Positions 12,713 through 23,362 of a stretch of DNA of 64,000 nucleotides are shown here, one piece after another. The notes beneath the pieces were generated by a model that made no database searches, was not told where the DNA came from, and saw nothing but the letters and a program-made list of their open reading frames with translations. Source of the DNA: Dentipellis sp. KUC8613 (Eukaryota > Basidiomycota > Agaricomycetes > Russulales > Hericiaceae); contig NSJX01000043.1 of the NCBI GenBank assembly GCA_002286715.1, forward strand, positions 172,827-236,826. Reading direction: 5' to 3'. A program made the position numbers and the translations under genes. Each line of letters begins with the position of its first letter. Within the stretch, counting starts at the first letter, position 1.

Positions 12713-13729
12713 ATGTTCTCCTTCAAAAAGCGCCACAGCACCGGTACCACCGCCCCCCAGCAGCAGCAACAGCAGCCCCCCATCTCCCCACGCCATCCCG
12801 CAAACTCAAACCCACCGCCAACACCAAACTGCTCACGATCGGAGGTAGTCACGGTCAACGGGGTCTACAACTTCTACTACGCCTGGCCCCTGCCGCCGAG
12901 CCCGTACGTCCCGCCTCCGTACGGCGCTGCGGATAACCGCAACCGCAGTCCCGATTACCGCGGTGGGTACGACTATTATGGCTATCACAGCCAGCGGCTG
13001 CAGCGCGCCCTGGGTGAATACGCGCAACTCGCTTCGGAGCACCCGATCCCGCGTCTTATAGCAGAGGCTCCGAGCAGCACGCGCTCGGACGTATCGTCGA
13101 GGTACACTGCTTCTTCTAATAGCGAACACACGCGCGCATCTACGGCGGGCGGGCGGGACGTTGACACGCGCGGGCGGGATGTTGACACGCGTGGGCGGGA
13201 ACATGGGTATGGGTACGCGCACGCGCCTCATGCGCGAGAATCCCAGGCGCAGTTGGAGTCGCAGATCCGGTCGCGGGCGCAGATCCAGGCGCTGGGCCCG
13301 TGCTATGCGGATCCTACCAGGCAGAGCCGTACTGAGGTCCCGCAGAGGTCGGCGGGGCAGCATCAAGCGCAAGGGCGGGATACACATCAAGGGCGGCGCG
13401 CGAGCGATGCGCATTCGAGCCGGACCCATAACCGGAGTCAGAGTCAGAGTCATAGCCAGAGTCATACGCAATGGGCGCCCTCTCCGTCTCAACACCAACA
13501 CCAGCATGCGCGTGCAAACCACCGTGACGCTGGCGCGCCACAGGCCAGTGGTAGTTTGCCGCCGCTCGCGTATGTACCTGAGTGCCGCGAGCGTGAGCGT
13601 GCGCCTGATGGACACAGGTTGAAAGAGCGTCGTAGCCATGGGCGGGCGCGGGCGCAGAGCTTCTCGCCGGCGTCGGGGCATGGTGTGAGGTTTGACGTCC
13701 GGGAGGAGCGAGGGCGTACTCGTAGGTGA
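12713..13729 (+). CDS. Low-complexity protein of unknown function
   Basis: A single uninterrupted frame of 338 codons starts at ATG 12713. The protein begins MFSFKKRHSTG and then has a Gln run and a Pro-rich stretch. A tyrosine-rich segment follows (NFYYAWPLPPSPYVPPPYG). Downstream come a short Ala/Leu helix-like part (RLQRALGEYAQLAS), a near-duplicate of DVDTRGR twice over, and a long Gln/His/Arg/Ser-rich tail with QSQSHSQSH-type repeats. It ends in a basic stretch (GRTRR). No signal peptide, membrane segment or known domain is visible. The YAWPLPPSPY segment resembles short conserved segments in other basidiomycete hypothetical proteins, but I cannot name a family. A TATA box and C-rich leader make it likely a real gene. 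Confidence 0.6.
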   Translation: MFSFKKRHSTGTTAPQQQQQQPPISPRHPANSNPPPTPNCSRSEVVTVNGVYNFYYAWPLPPSPYVPPPYGAADNRNRSPDYRGGYDYYGYHSQRLQRALGEYAQLASEHPIPRLIAEAPSSTRSDVSSRYTASSNSEHTRASTAGGRDVDTRGRDVDTRGREHGYGYAHAPHARESQAQLESQIRSRAQIQALGPCYADPTRQSRTEVPQRSAGQHQAQGRDTHQGRRASDAHSSRTHNRSQSQSHSQSHTQWAPSPSQHQHQHARANHRDAGAPQASGSLPPLAYVPECRERERAPDGHRLKERRSHGRARAQSFSPASGHGVRFDVREERGRTRR

Positions 13730-14032
13730 AACTGAAGGTTTACTTGAAGTGCTGCTGGTTCTGCGTTCATAGAAATTCCGTGATTCTGGCGGTCTGAATA
13801 AGTTCGAATGAATATAGACGCTGTCATGCCTCTGCAGGTCCTTTCTCCTCCCGGAAAATACTGTGGTATTGGTATAAGGTAGTAGTGCGATCCATAGTGT
13901 ACAAGTACGAGTACAAAAGCATGAGGTGATATGTTACATCGCAGTAAACCGTGGCTTCCGTCTATAGCATCAACCATTTCCACTAAACACCCAGCAAAGA
14001 TGCCTGCTAACGACTGCCGAAGAACGTCGATT
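13730..14032. other. Intergenic, convergent 3' ends
   Basis: These 303 bases separate the stop codons of the low-complexity gene and the FunK1 gene. Nothing else is recognised. Confidence 0.4.
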
Positions 14033-16584
14033 TTACGACGACATTTCTTCGCATTGACTCTCTGCAATAGACAGCAATGTTGTAGACATCATATTGCCGA
14101 TCCTCTGGCGCTTCACAGGCCGCTCCACATCAGTGGCGATAGACTCGAAGGCCCCTTCGGCGTCAGAGGAGAGCTGGGCGTTCTTGCGCTCTAGTAACGA
14201 GGTATATGCAAAAAGATCCTCACTCTTTGTGAGGTAGCGTGTCTTCCAGACGATGGCCGGCCGTCCGTGGTCGTTTTTGGCCTGACCACCATACCGCGAG
14301 AAGACATCCTTCAATCGGTCAGGGGTATCCAGGAGTTTCTCTCCGCGCTCGACAGAGTCCTCGTCATCAGAGTCGGATGCGCTGTCTCCGGCGTCGCTCG
14401 ACTCCGATGCAACGCCGTCGACGTCACCAGGCTGCGGGACGCCGTAATCGGGGTCGTACAGCCGTCGATACTCGACAAGGTCGATGGCCTTGTAGTGGGA
14501 TTGGTACACCTTGTGCAGCGCGCGCAGGCAGCGGTCGAGCATGTGGTTTGCCCTGGTGTCCATGGGGGGATTGCCGAGCCGCATGACGTGCATCTTCTCT
14601 TCTCCGCCCGTACGGACGCCGTCTCTGGTCTTCACGGCTTCGTAGGTGCCACGGATCACGTCCTCGAGCCGGTAGGTGGCGTCGGTCTGGTGGAATCTGT
14701 AGACACAGTAGTGGAAGACGTAGATGAAGGATTCGATGTCGTCCGAGAGTCTGTACGGCTTTTGCGGGTACTTCAAGGATAGCGCTGACCGGAAATACCA
14801 CGTGCCCTGCGTTCGAGTTGACTTAGCTCTGGCCGGAAGAGGGGATGCCATTACTCACTGTGAGGTGTGCCTGCCTCGGGGATATATTAGCACCCATTTG
14901 CTCCTTATACTTGCATAGATCCCAGTCATTAAGTATGCCTCGGCGGGTGATGTTGTCGTTGCTCCCAGTTTCGAGAATCAAGATATTGTTCACACTGATA
15001 TCTCGATGAAGTACGCCAGCTTTGTACCATGCGTCCTCGTGAGCTATACAACACCCGTAAGCAACGAATTCCCGCACGCAGAGGAGCCGGACGTACCCGT
15101 CATGGCATCGCAGAGAAGCGATGCTAACTCTCGAAAGTCCTTGAAATCTATCAATGGCCTGCAGACCTCCCGCAGCATCATGCGATAGTGGCCGCGTCGC
15201 AAACGGGGGCCAGGATCAACAGTGTCTTGAGTCCTCGTCACCTGCCAGCGATCCTGAGAGTCCCGAACGTCCTCATGTGCGATGCAGGTCGCAATGTTCG
15301 ACACGTGAAAAGAGGCCAGCCTGTCGTACACTTCGTGTTCAGGCTGTATCCGTTCGACGTCCGGCCGCCAGAAATCCTTCATAAACGACACCGATTTTTC
15401 TTGGGGATCGAAAGCAAGATAACCACGCGTGCAACGTCCATGCAGCGATTGTGACGAAGCCATAGGGCGCGCAATGAGCAATGTGCGACCGTCCACCCTG
15501 ACTCTGTATGCCGGCCACTGCGTCGATCGCGGTTTTCCTACCCCAAGGTCCCAGGTAAGTGCGTGGTAGATCTGCTGCTTGATGTATTCTGTGGGTGCTC
15601 CATCGCTGGCATAGTCAAGCATTCCCTGGACTTCTTCCTCAGATGCAAGCTCTGCAGAGCAGTCGTACCCTCGCTGCTCGGTTGACATGTGCGCCAGCCT
15701 CCAGAAGAAACGATGGAGCGGAGTGTCTGTACCAGTGCCGTATTCGAACGGCTCGGAGACGATGCATCCGGAGCGGTCGAAGTAGAGAATGCGCGCCTGG
15801 AACCGGAAGACATAGAGCGCGAAGACGTGCATGCGGTGTTGGTGAGTGAAGACCTGCCCCACATACTCTAGAATCTGACCCAGCGCCTCGGTCCCTTCGT
15901 CCGATTCCAACAGAAACTTTTCGCATTTGTCGGTAAACGTGAAGGCGGAATGGGAGCGCTCGACCTTGATTTCGATGGGGACAATGAGATCAGCCCATGA
16001 GCAGTGGCCGACGAATCCAGTGCGGACTGTCTTGTCGGCGTCGCTGATCTTGCTTTCCTTCTGAAAGGTCGCATCGGAAATTGCTACGCAGTGCTCGGTG
16101 CGTTCGTTGACCAGATAGACGCCTCCGTCGGGTCGAGTGCCTCGTTTTCCCTCCTCGAATTCCGTGGCATCGTCCCTCTTGCGCTTCTCCTTCCGTTGAA
16201 TCCCAAGTTGAACAGGCCAGTTGGACGTAGCATACGTCTCGTAGCGTGGACCGAGCAGAGTGGTCCCCGTGCTATACGCCGCCTCGACAACGGAATGGGA
16301 GATCTTGCACTGTGGTTGTGTTCGTTAGTGGGTGCGATGGCAAGTGCTAGCAATGGTGCAGAGCGTACAATCTCGATCATGCATCGCCACGCTTCCCAGG
16401 TCGTCTTCCGCGTTTTGGCCTTTCTGATGTCCTTGCCCTCATCCTTGGCATCGGTGGAGCTACAATTGTTATCCTGCTGGGCATAGTTCGTAGATGCGAC
16501 AGCGAAGATGGCCTGCATCTCCGAAGACGGGTCAGGGCCAGGCATGTAGGTCTTGAACATTTCGTCGACGGTAATCTGCTTCAT
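14033..16584 (-). CDS. FunK1-type fungal protein kinase
   Basis: This belongs to the FunK1 family of divergent protein kinases, which is expanded in mushroom-forming fungi. I take the start as ATG 16584 (MKQITVDEMFKTYMP); an extra upstream exon is possible. The N-terminal region reads WEAWRCMIEI, then after an intron TTLLGPRYE, GTRPDGGVYL and DLIVPIEIKVERS. The latter is the nuclease-like part typical of FunK1 proteins. The kinase core includes LIDFKDFRELASLLCDAMT, an intron near 15100-15050, the catalytic loop VLHRDISVNNILI (HRD, Asn) and LNDWDLCKY in place of DFG, as is common in this family. After an intron (about 14880-14815) TQGTWYFRSALSL matches the family's GTxxFMS-like activation segment. 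The tail is acidic and ends MSS at 14033. Substrates of the family are largely unknown. Confidence 0.88.
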
Positions 16585-17080
16585 TTTGGTACTTTGTGGT
16601 TGCCTGAGAGAGTGGATCAACTTGAAAGTGCTTTGCCTTCCCTTTCGGCGAATTACCAGCGTTCCGCGAGGCGTTGACTCCTTCTCGAAGACGAATGGTT
16701 GGAGAATGACGACTTACAGGACGTGAGCAAGCTCGGATTATATGCAGATGGCTGCCTTCACTCAAGGATGTGGACGAGATAAGAGTAAAACGCGGACACG
16801 AGGTCGCGGACAATGTCTGTTGAATTCACCAAGACTCCGCCCGCGACCTGAAGCGGTGGACAACGCTCCTTTACGTGAGTGAAATGCCACTGAAGCATAG
16901 TCTTCGTTCATATCGACTCCGATTCTCAAGTTTGAGGGGCACTTACTTGAATAGAGAGGCTGCGTTCGTGGATGGCCGCTGCCGATGTTACGTCCCAGAA
17001 CCAAGTTCAACCGTTGAAAGTCGGGAAGTCCCGAGCCACGCCAGAGCGCGTCGAGGTACTACATTTCAGAAGCATAACAT
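16585..17080. other. Intergenic, FunK1 promoter side
   Basis: These 496 bases lie upstream of the FunK1 gene and before the first tRNA-Leu. A short upstream exon of the FunK1 gene could lie in 16700-16820, but nothing in the sequence decides it. Confidence 0.35.
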
Positions 17081-17210
17081 GGCGAGATGGCCGAGCGGTC
17101 TAAGGCGCCAGACTAAGGTCAGGGACCAGCATTCATTGGATGCTCAAATCAGGAGGTCCGCCTTCCTAATCTGGTCCGAAAGGGCGTGGGTTCGAATCCC
17201 ACTCTCGTCA
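17081..17210 (+). tRNA. tRNA-Leu (AAG) with 50-nt intron
   Basis: The acceptor stem GGCGAGA pairs with TCTCGTC (one G-U) and is followed by discriminator A at 17210. The D arm is GGCCGAGCGGTCTAAGGC. The anticodon stem CCAGA/TCTGG encloses anticodon AAG at 17115-17117. The T arm is GTGGGTTCGAATCCCAC, and a class II variable arm is present. The intron occupies 17119-17168, directly after position 37, the standard eukaryotic site. The mature part is 80 nt. Confidence 0.95.
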
Positions 17211-17536
17211 ATTACAGGCTGCAAACTTTAATTTTGAGCTGTTGAAGAGGCGGTCTCGGAGCCAAAACGGGACCCCGGACAGATGCATATGAGTTGAATG
17301 TTTTGGTCAGAAATGTAAGCTGTATGTCCAGTCATGAGGGACAAATAGTGGATACTTTGCGCTCGTGCAGGCGCTAGAGCGATACACTTAAATTTCAAGT
17401 GAAGTTACAAGTGCAAAAGATATATACATGCTGGACATCAAGTGGCCGAGGCCAGAGCATCTTACCAAAGAAACAAGTCGGCAAGACGAACGAACTCAAC
17501 GTCCATGCGCACCCATTCACCGTCGAACCACATCAC
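17211..17536. other. Intergenic
   Basis: These 326 bases follow the tRNA; no feature is recognised. A TTTTGAG stretch just downstream may serve as the polymerase III stop. Confidence 0.3.
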
Positions 17537-17900
17537 TCACGGCACGCGTGCCTCGTCCCGCGCACCCACATACTTCGCAGCCTTACCACGACGCGACTGC
17601 GAAGCATGTCCAGCACGGCTGTGCTCCTCCACTTGCACTTCATGCGGACCTTTACCGCCCCGCCCCTTCACAAAACTCCCCACAACCGCAAGACTCGCAT
17701 TCATACAGCGAGCTCTCACCGCTTCGAACTCGGCGGAGGACATCCGCCCTTCGTGGTGCAGTCTTATGGCATCTTCAAATTGCTGGAGCATTTCGCGGGT
17801 GTCAGGCAGCTTGCTGTTCTGGGATCCGTGCGCGTTGTCTAGGAATAGCGCGATTAACCAAAGCGTTGAGTGTGAGATCGACTGATTAGCACTTACAAGC
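17537..17900 (-). CDS. Putative small gene with SHOCT-like motif, 3' exon
   Basis: An open frame begins after a plausible acceptor (ATTCCTAG, about 17836) and reads NAHGSQNSKLPDTREMLQQ, then FEDAIRLHHEGRMSSAEFEA, VRARCMNASLAVVGSF and a basic Gly/Lys/Arg-rich tail. The segment IRLHHEGRMSSAEFE resembles the SHOCT helix-turn-helix (helix, G-x-I/M-S/T-x-x-E-F, helix). A GTAAGT donor lies upstream at about 17894, but the 5' exon and start codon were not resolved. It is a possible distant relative of the MSY family further right. The coordinates cover only what can be seen, and the function is unknown. Confidence 0.35.
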
Positions 17901-18548
17901 AGCCGTCGCCGCATCTGCCAACCGCCAGCCTCGACAGAAAATGAGAGATCTGGCATAGTATGCTCAAGAATGAACACTTACGACTGGATCGACATCTAAA
18001 GCCCGTCCCGTTTGAAGCGGTCAAAAACGCCGACAGGTCCATCTAGCGAGGATCATATTCTCTGTCAACAATCAGAGAAATCCATCGAGAGCTACTCACA
18101 GTCCCAAATCTGGAGTTCTAGCGATATGAAAGTAGAGTGCCCACTCTAACAGCATCCTCGCGGTACTTATGTCGGAGCATTTGACAGTGGTCAAGGCTCG
18201 AGACTATAGCGGACAGACGTTGGACATGTACCATGAGACTCACCGTTGATAGCGACCAGTATACACGTAGGTGTACAATTGCATTCGTATCGCTAGGAAA
18301 CGGTCGTAGGAGCAAAACAATAAACATACGTCGAGGGCTACCGTGACCTCTGCGGCTTGTTCCAGGTGTTGTGATTGTGAGGGCCCGAGGCGCTCCGGCC
18401 GTGCCGTGAGGTGACGACCATGTCAAACCGGTGAATGCTGCAGCCTGCTGCAACGACGAGCCGGAAAGAACGAATTGAAGGCTGGCCAGGAACCAGTGCA
18501 AAACTCGCACAGCACAGTCGATGATTCCCAATGTCAATATGTCAACAT
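17901..18548. other. Intergenic
   Basis: This stretch lies between the putative small gene and the second tRNA-Leu. Some open frames exist, but none resembles a protein family or has a convincing start. Confidence 0.3.
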
Positions 18549-18677
18549 GGCGAGATGGCCGAGCGGTCTAAGGCGCCAGACTAAGGTCAAGGACCAGCAC
18601 CTCCTGGGTGCTCAAATAGGGAGTCCAGCTTCCTCATCTGGTCCGAAAGGGCGTGGGTTCGAATCCCACTCTCGTCA
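18549..18677 (+). tRNA. tRNA-Leu (AAG), second copy, 49-nt intron
   Basis: The mature exons are identical to the copy at 17081-17210. The anticodon AAG is at 18583-18585 and the discriminator A at 18677. The intron at 18587-18635 is 49 nt and differs from the first copy at many positions, although both keep the CAGCA...TGCTCAAAT core. Confidence 0.95.
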
Positions 18678-18869
18678 ATTGTTTTGGTATGGCGTTCGAC
18701 TGGGCAAAGGTGAACGTCTCGTTGGCGCATCAAGTGAGAATTCGCGCGGATGTTTTTCAACGGACAGTACAAGGGAACACAGATTATACAGTGAATTATC
18801 ATCTGCCCACGGGTCACAGTCGTATCGATGATCACAAACGTAGAGAGCGCGACGGAGCTGTACAAAAGC

Positions 18870-20288
18870 CTAGGCGATGTCCTGCTTCAGGACATAACGA
18901 TACCGCACCTTGTTGTCTTTCACGCCCTCCACCGCCTTCTTCACGTCCTTCATCGGCAACTCCTCGATCCTATTCACGGCCAAATCCGTCACGACACCAT
19001 CTAAAGACCAGAAACTGGACTTACCAGGGCTTGATCCCTTTCTTAGCTGCAAGGTCAAGCATCTCGAGCGCTTCCTTCTTGCTCCCGATGTGAGAACCTC
19101 CGAAGAAGCACCCGTTACTCGCAAAAGCGGCGGCGGACGCGCCAGGTAAGGCTTCGTCCGGAAGACCGACCGTTATGAACTTCCCATGGAGGTCGAGCAT
19201 GCTGCGTTCGTTAGGTGAGTTCTAGGAAGTCGTGGACGCTGACGTGGATCTTACGAGAGATACTCGGTAATGGGGAAATTCTCGGACACGTCGCGAGTAG
19301 AGACGATAAGATCTAGACTCATCGCATACTTCTCGTGGAACCCTTTGTCTCCGGTGTAAACGACGTGGTCAGCACCCATTTTCTTGATGTCGTCGTCCTT
19401 AGAGTGCGAATGGGTGAAAGCGTAAACCTCTGCGCCGAGGCCTTTCGCGAAAAGGATGGCGTAATGTCCCTATATGATGGTGAGCGAGGGGTGTCCTGGA
19501 GAATAAGTTGACCTACCAGTCCGCCAATCCCAATAATGCCGACTTTCTTGCCCGGCCCAGCGCCATTACGCCGCAGAGGCGAGTATACGGTTAAACCACC
19601 GCACATCATGGAGCACGCCTCGGCGGACGATATGCCATCCGGAATTGGATATACGAACAGCTCGTTTGCAATAATTCCAGTGGAATAACCGCCCATCGCG
19701 CGCACCCCGTCGGGGTAGTTAGCGTTCTGAAGCGCATGAAGTTAGTGATGCGTAATAGCTGTGGTCAGCCGACGAACATAGGTGTCAATCGACTTGCGAC
19801 AGTAGTTCTCGTTGTCACTCTTGCAGTATTTGCACGTGTAGCAGGAGCCGATCTGTGCGCCGACTCCGACACGATCACCTACCTTGATACCGGACTTGAC
19901 TTTCGACCCGACGCGAACAGCCGTGCCCGCGATTTCATGCCTACGAAAATTAGCTATGACAGTAGATCCTCGCCCGCAATGGTGCAGCCTACCCAACAAC
20001 AAGCGGGGTTTCGAACGAGCCCCAACCAGAAGTCAGGGTGTGGACATCAGATCCGCAGACCCTTCTCGAGGCCGTGAGTACGCGAGGCAAATCTGCTACG
20101 AATATACCTGCCCGCAGTGCGTGATGGCGATCTCGACGTCACTCTCTTCCCATTTCTTGGAGGGATATTCGATGACTTTGAAGTCATTCCAACGATCCGC
20201 GTCTGGGAGGCGCCTTCAGTCAGATTAAGTTTAAGTCAATGCAGCAGAGCGTACCAGTGACAGCATAACCTTGGAAATTTTTCTGCAT
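18870..20288 (-). CDS. Zinc-dependent alcohol dehydrogenase (MDR family, Adh6/cinnamyl-type)
   Basis: This NADP(H)-type medium-chain dehydrogenase interconverts alcohols and aldehydes; Adh6 and cinnamyl alcohol dehydrogenases are the nearest family. It starts at ATG 20288 (MQKNFQGYAV) and ends at TAG 18870. Catalytic zinc ligands lie in ITHCG...CGSDVHTL and in the GHE-type motif (HEIAGTAVRVGS). The four structural zinc cysteines lie in CYTCKYCKSDNENYC. The nucleotide-binding fold has GIIGIGGLG after an intron, followed by AYAFTHS-like and DDIKKMGADHVV segments. There are at least six short introns. The junction between HCG and VCGSD seems to need a GC donor (see findings). In wood-decay fungi such enzymes act on aromatic and aliphatic aldehydes; the substrate here is unknown. 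Confidence 0.88.
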
Positions 20289-20989
20289 GTTTAAACGAGA
20301 CGGCACGCGTGAGAAGATGATCAAAGGGGGTACGAAGGAGGGCAGACTGCTCGGTCGACGGTGCCCGCTGGACTTATATACCTCGCTAGGTCATGAATGC
20401 CAGTTACAAGTGGACGTCATAGGAAATTGGCATCGAGCGTGGTCGTGCTGAAACTGGTATCTGGCTTTCCTCTATAAGAATAAATGACGTCGGAGGCCAG
20501 CTGTGGTGGCGAGGCCGAATTGGGTACCATGGTTGCTGTTCTGGTCATCCTCGTAGAACCATGAGGGATAATACTGCTCCCGCGATATTGTGGGGGCACC
20601 AACCTCCTGGAACTACTTCCAGGAGAGCCTCATGTTAGCAAGGCGAAGAAAAGAGGAATATACCGCGCTGGAAACTGTAGAATCAAGGGGCCGAAATCTC
20701 GAGAGGCTGTCACTAGGAGTCAAAGCATTGCAGGAGAAGTGCGTGATGGTGGATTATGGGTGACAATACGATACATATGTGGATGCTGGGGGTGATAGCA
20801 CATCAAGGTAAGGGAACAATACGTGGCAGGAGAGCCCTGCTATTCTCGCGAACGGTCTACAGATCGTCGAGCTGAGCCAGGCGTGAGCATATTGATGAAT
20901 AGCGTTCGCTTATGGACGAGAGAAACGCACCAGCGGACGTCACCGTAGCCCCGTCATCCGCAACTACAGCCTTCCTCCACGTCGACCCT
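20289..20989. other. Intergenic with ADH promoter
   Basis: About 700 bases. A TATATAAG on the minus strand (20373-20380) lies about 85 bp upstream of the dehydrogenase start and is its likely core promoter. Nothing else is supported. Confidence 0.45.
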
Positions 20990-21226
20990 CTACGCCGGCA
21001 CCAGCAAATCCCCGTACTTTCTCGCCAGCATGATGCCTCCGACGAACATGCCCACACCCGTTACAATGTTGATGTTGCCCGGGAGCTTCTCGGGCGCGAA
21101 AATCTGCTCGCGGAAGAAGCGCGCGACCGCAGACTCATTCGGGTCTGGCTGCGGGGGGCCGCGTGTGAGGTGACCAGGAGTGTAGTAGGCGGGGCCGGAG
21201 CCAGGGGGCGCAGAACGACGGGCCAT
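20990..21226 (-). CDS. Small mitochondrial outer-membrane protein, Tom6-like
   Basis: A single exon of 78 codons runs from ATG 21226 to TAG 20990. The N-terminal half is Pro/Gly-rich and probably cytosolic. It is followed by SAVARFFREQIFAPEKLPGN, a hydrophobic segment with small residues (INIVTGVGMFVGGIMLA) and a short end RKYGDLLVPA. The size, single C-terminal membrane segment and terminal L-L-x-P match the small Tom subunits, best Tom6, which stabilises the TOM protein-import pore. The assignment rests on layout rather than on strong sequence identity. Another tail-anchored mitochondrial protein is the main alternative. Confidence 0.55.
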   Translation of the reverse strand: MARRSAPPGSGPAYYTPGHLTRGPPQPDPNESAVARFFREQIFAPEKLPGNINIVTGVGMFVGGIMLARKYGDLLVPA

Positions 21227-21484
21227 GTTCTCTGTTTTGTGGACGGGGAGAGTGGGTTTGGTGAGGACTTGTGTGTCGCTGAAGAAAGGCCGACGCCTCG
21301 CGTTCGCCGCGGCAACATTTCTCTGATGACAAAGCAGCACTTGCCTAATATGGACTAACCACCCACCGACGCGACTACAACACTAGAATCTCGTACAAAA
21401 ATCGCAGCCTTCCAGCAAAAAAATCTTCTCTTTCCAACGAGTGCAACGACGAAGATTCCTGGCACCTTGCGAGAATCAAAAAAT

Positions 21485-21579
21485 CGACACCAGCAGGATT
21501 TGAACCTGCGCTCCCAGAGGGAAACAGATAAGTACTTATAAATTCGAATCTGTCGCCGTAACCACTTGGCTATAGTGTC
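21485..21579 (-). tRNA. tRNA-Ser (CGA) with 13-nt intron
   Basis: Read on the minus strand from 21579, the acceptor GACACTA pairs with TGGTGTC (one T-G) and discriminator G is at 21485. The D stem is GCC/GGC. The anticodon stem ACAGA/TCTGT encloses anticodon CGA at 21546-21544. A variable-arm stem CCC/GGG marks it as class II. The T arm is GCAGGTTCAAATCCTGC. The intron occupies about 21542-21530. Confidence 0.93.
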
Positions 21580-22433
21580 TTATTCATCTTCGACTCTTTA
21601 TTGTATACGGCAGTGGCGCAATATTACGTACTTATCTATACACGACTCTAATATTGAGACGGGAACGTTGCCAAGTCAGAGTCTACGCCTTGCTACCCTC
21701 CAAGAAACCGTCTACGTTCATAATCCTAGAGCGCGAACCTAGGACACGTATTGTACGTCTTCCCATATATCCACCTTGCATGATTATTGCATTCTATTCC
21801 AAAAGAAATCTATACGAAGGAGCGTTCTGGCGATATGATCCTCGCGAGTTTGCGCCCGATCTCCGGCGGTTTGCAGCAACCTTGCGCACTGATCAACGCT
21901 CGATTGCCTTGGGAGATGTCTCCACCCATCGCCCATTTGTTCTCGCTTTCGTTGTTTCGTTGGCTTTCCGAACCCCGTCGGGGTGTATGAAGTATGAAGA
22001 CAGGTGTAGGGTGGTGAAGTAGAGCCCAAGCGACCACTTACAGCATGCACTCTACCGTGCCTGATCTCGCATGGCCCCCGAACACTTTTGCCTGATAACT
22101 ACTTACCCCTTTCGTACCAGACGTAAAATCCCCATGGAGCTACGCTTCTCATCTTCCTTCACTTCAAAGCTTTCTTCACGTCCAACAGCAGCTCTGCAAT
22201 CCAAGCTAACCACCTAGCGACCCGAAGGGCTTATTCCTTGAAAAATGCAGCTTCAATCATCTTGTGGAACGGAGCCAGCCGACAGGCAGGTTTCACAACA
22301 CTCTAGAATGTAGGGACAGATTCAGACATCTCTAGTCACCCGAATAACTCTGATCCTCCAGATCCTCCAGATCCTCCAGTTACTGACATGTTCTTCCTGA
22401 TGGGAGTCATGCAACTCAGTTCCCCGATTGTGG
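21580..22433. other. Intergenic, left flank of duplicated block 1
   Basis: About 850 bases with no supported gene. It contains three tandem copies of GATCCTCCA at 22352-22378 and ends where homology to the distal block begins. Confidence 0.35.
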
Positions 22434-23360
22434 CTCTTCGAGCCTCGTCTGCGTCTTCGACGCCTGTCGTCGACACTTCGTACGCGTGTCAATGACTCAA
22501 CGCTTCACGACCGGCGCCTATCGGGTACTTGTCTAGCGTTGGATTTGTCCGATCCTGGCATTTCAGGTCTGCGGATATATACAAGATAGAATTCTTCACC
22601 AAGCCGCTGGGAATGCCCAACGTCCGCCGCTCTGCCAGGTGCATGCGACGCGATTGCCTTCCCAGCAATCGCGAATGTGACTTTCATGGGCGTGCTAGAG
22701 CATATGATACCCTGTATGTATTTCTCCCGAGACCTGGCACCAGGTCTATGACGGTGTAACTCATTACTCATCCCTCAGTCGTCTTTGTGCGTCCTTTATT
22801 CATCTTCCATCTCCCTGTCACCCGTATATGAACGATAGACAGGACCCTGTATCGATCGACATAGTCGACTACTTCGGCCATTGCTCCACTGGCACCATCA
22901 ACTCGGCTACTACCTCACATCAATTGCGCCCATCCGGTTGTGCGCAGAGCGATCGTGCTGTATCTCGAGAACTATACAAAGCTCGCTCTCCTCGACATGA
23001 CACCATCCTCACAATTCTTGTGCGCCTTGAGCCTGTGCACGCTACGACCACCCCTTATCCTGATGGGCGGTCTGTTTTGTTCAAATGCTACATCGCCTCT
23101 CCGACTTGTATCTATCGGAGGATACTACTGGGTCCGAGCACGGGATGCTAATTTTCGAGGAGGTGCCAGTATGGTCACTAGAGCGACAAGCACGTTGACA
23201 CGTAAGCCTTTGAAAGGTGCGGAATTCCCTGTTGGAATTGATTCTCAGCATGTGCGCGAACGGAGTGTGTCAATTACTAGGTTCACTAGAATGGCTCGCA
23301 GTAAGGCAAGGCGCAGGCGACTCGGAAGACTCGAGTAAGACTTCAGATGTGTCTGAACCC
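22434..23360 (+). other. Block 1 segment upstream of the carboxypeptidase remnant
   Basis: About 930 bases, matched in inverted orientation by 49760-50746. Both copies carry an open frame starting MNDRQDPVSI (22828-23151 and 50311-49934), but it diverges and changes length between copies, so I do not call it coding. The two copies stop matching after CTACAT (about 23363), where each has a different deletion into the carboxypeptidase gene. Confidence 0.45.
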
Positions 23361-23362
23361 TA

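Noticed and set aside
22352..22378. Three tandem copies of GATCCTCCA
   Set aside because: Too short and isolated to be meaningful; ordinary microsatellite-like repeat. No CRISPR-like spacing anywhere in the window.
22828..23151. Open frame MNDRQDPVSI... shared by blocks 1 and 2
   Set aside because: The second copy (50311-49934) diverges in frame and length, no family is recognised, and it lies upstream of broken carboxypeptidase remnants.
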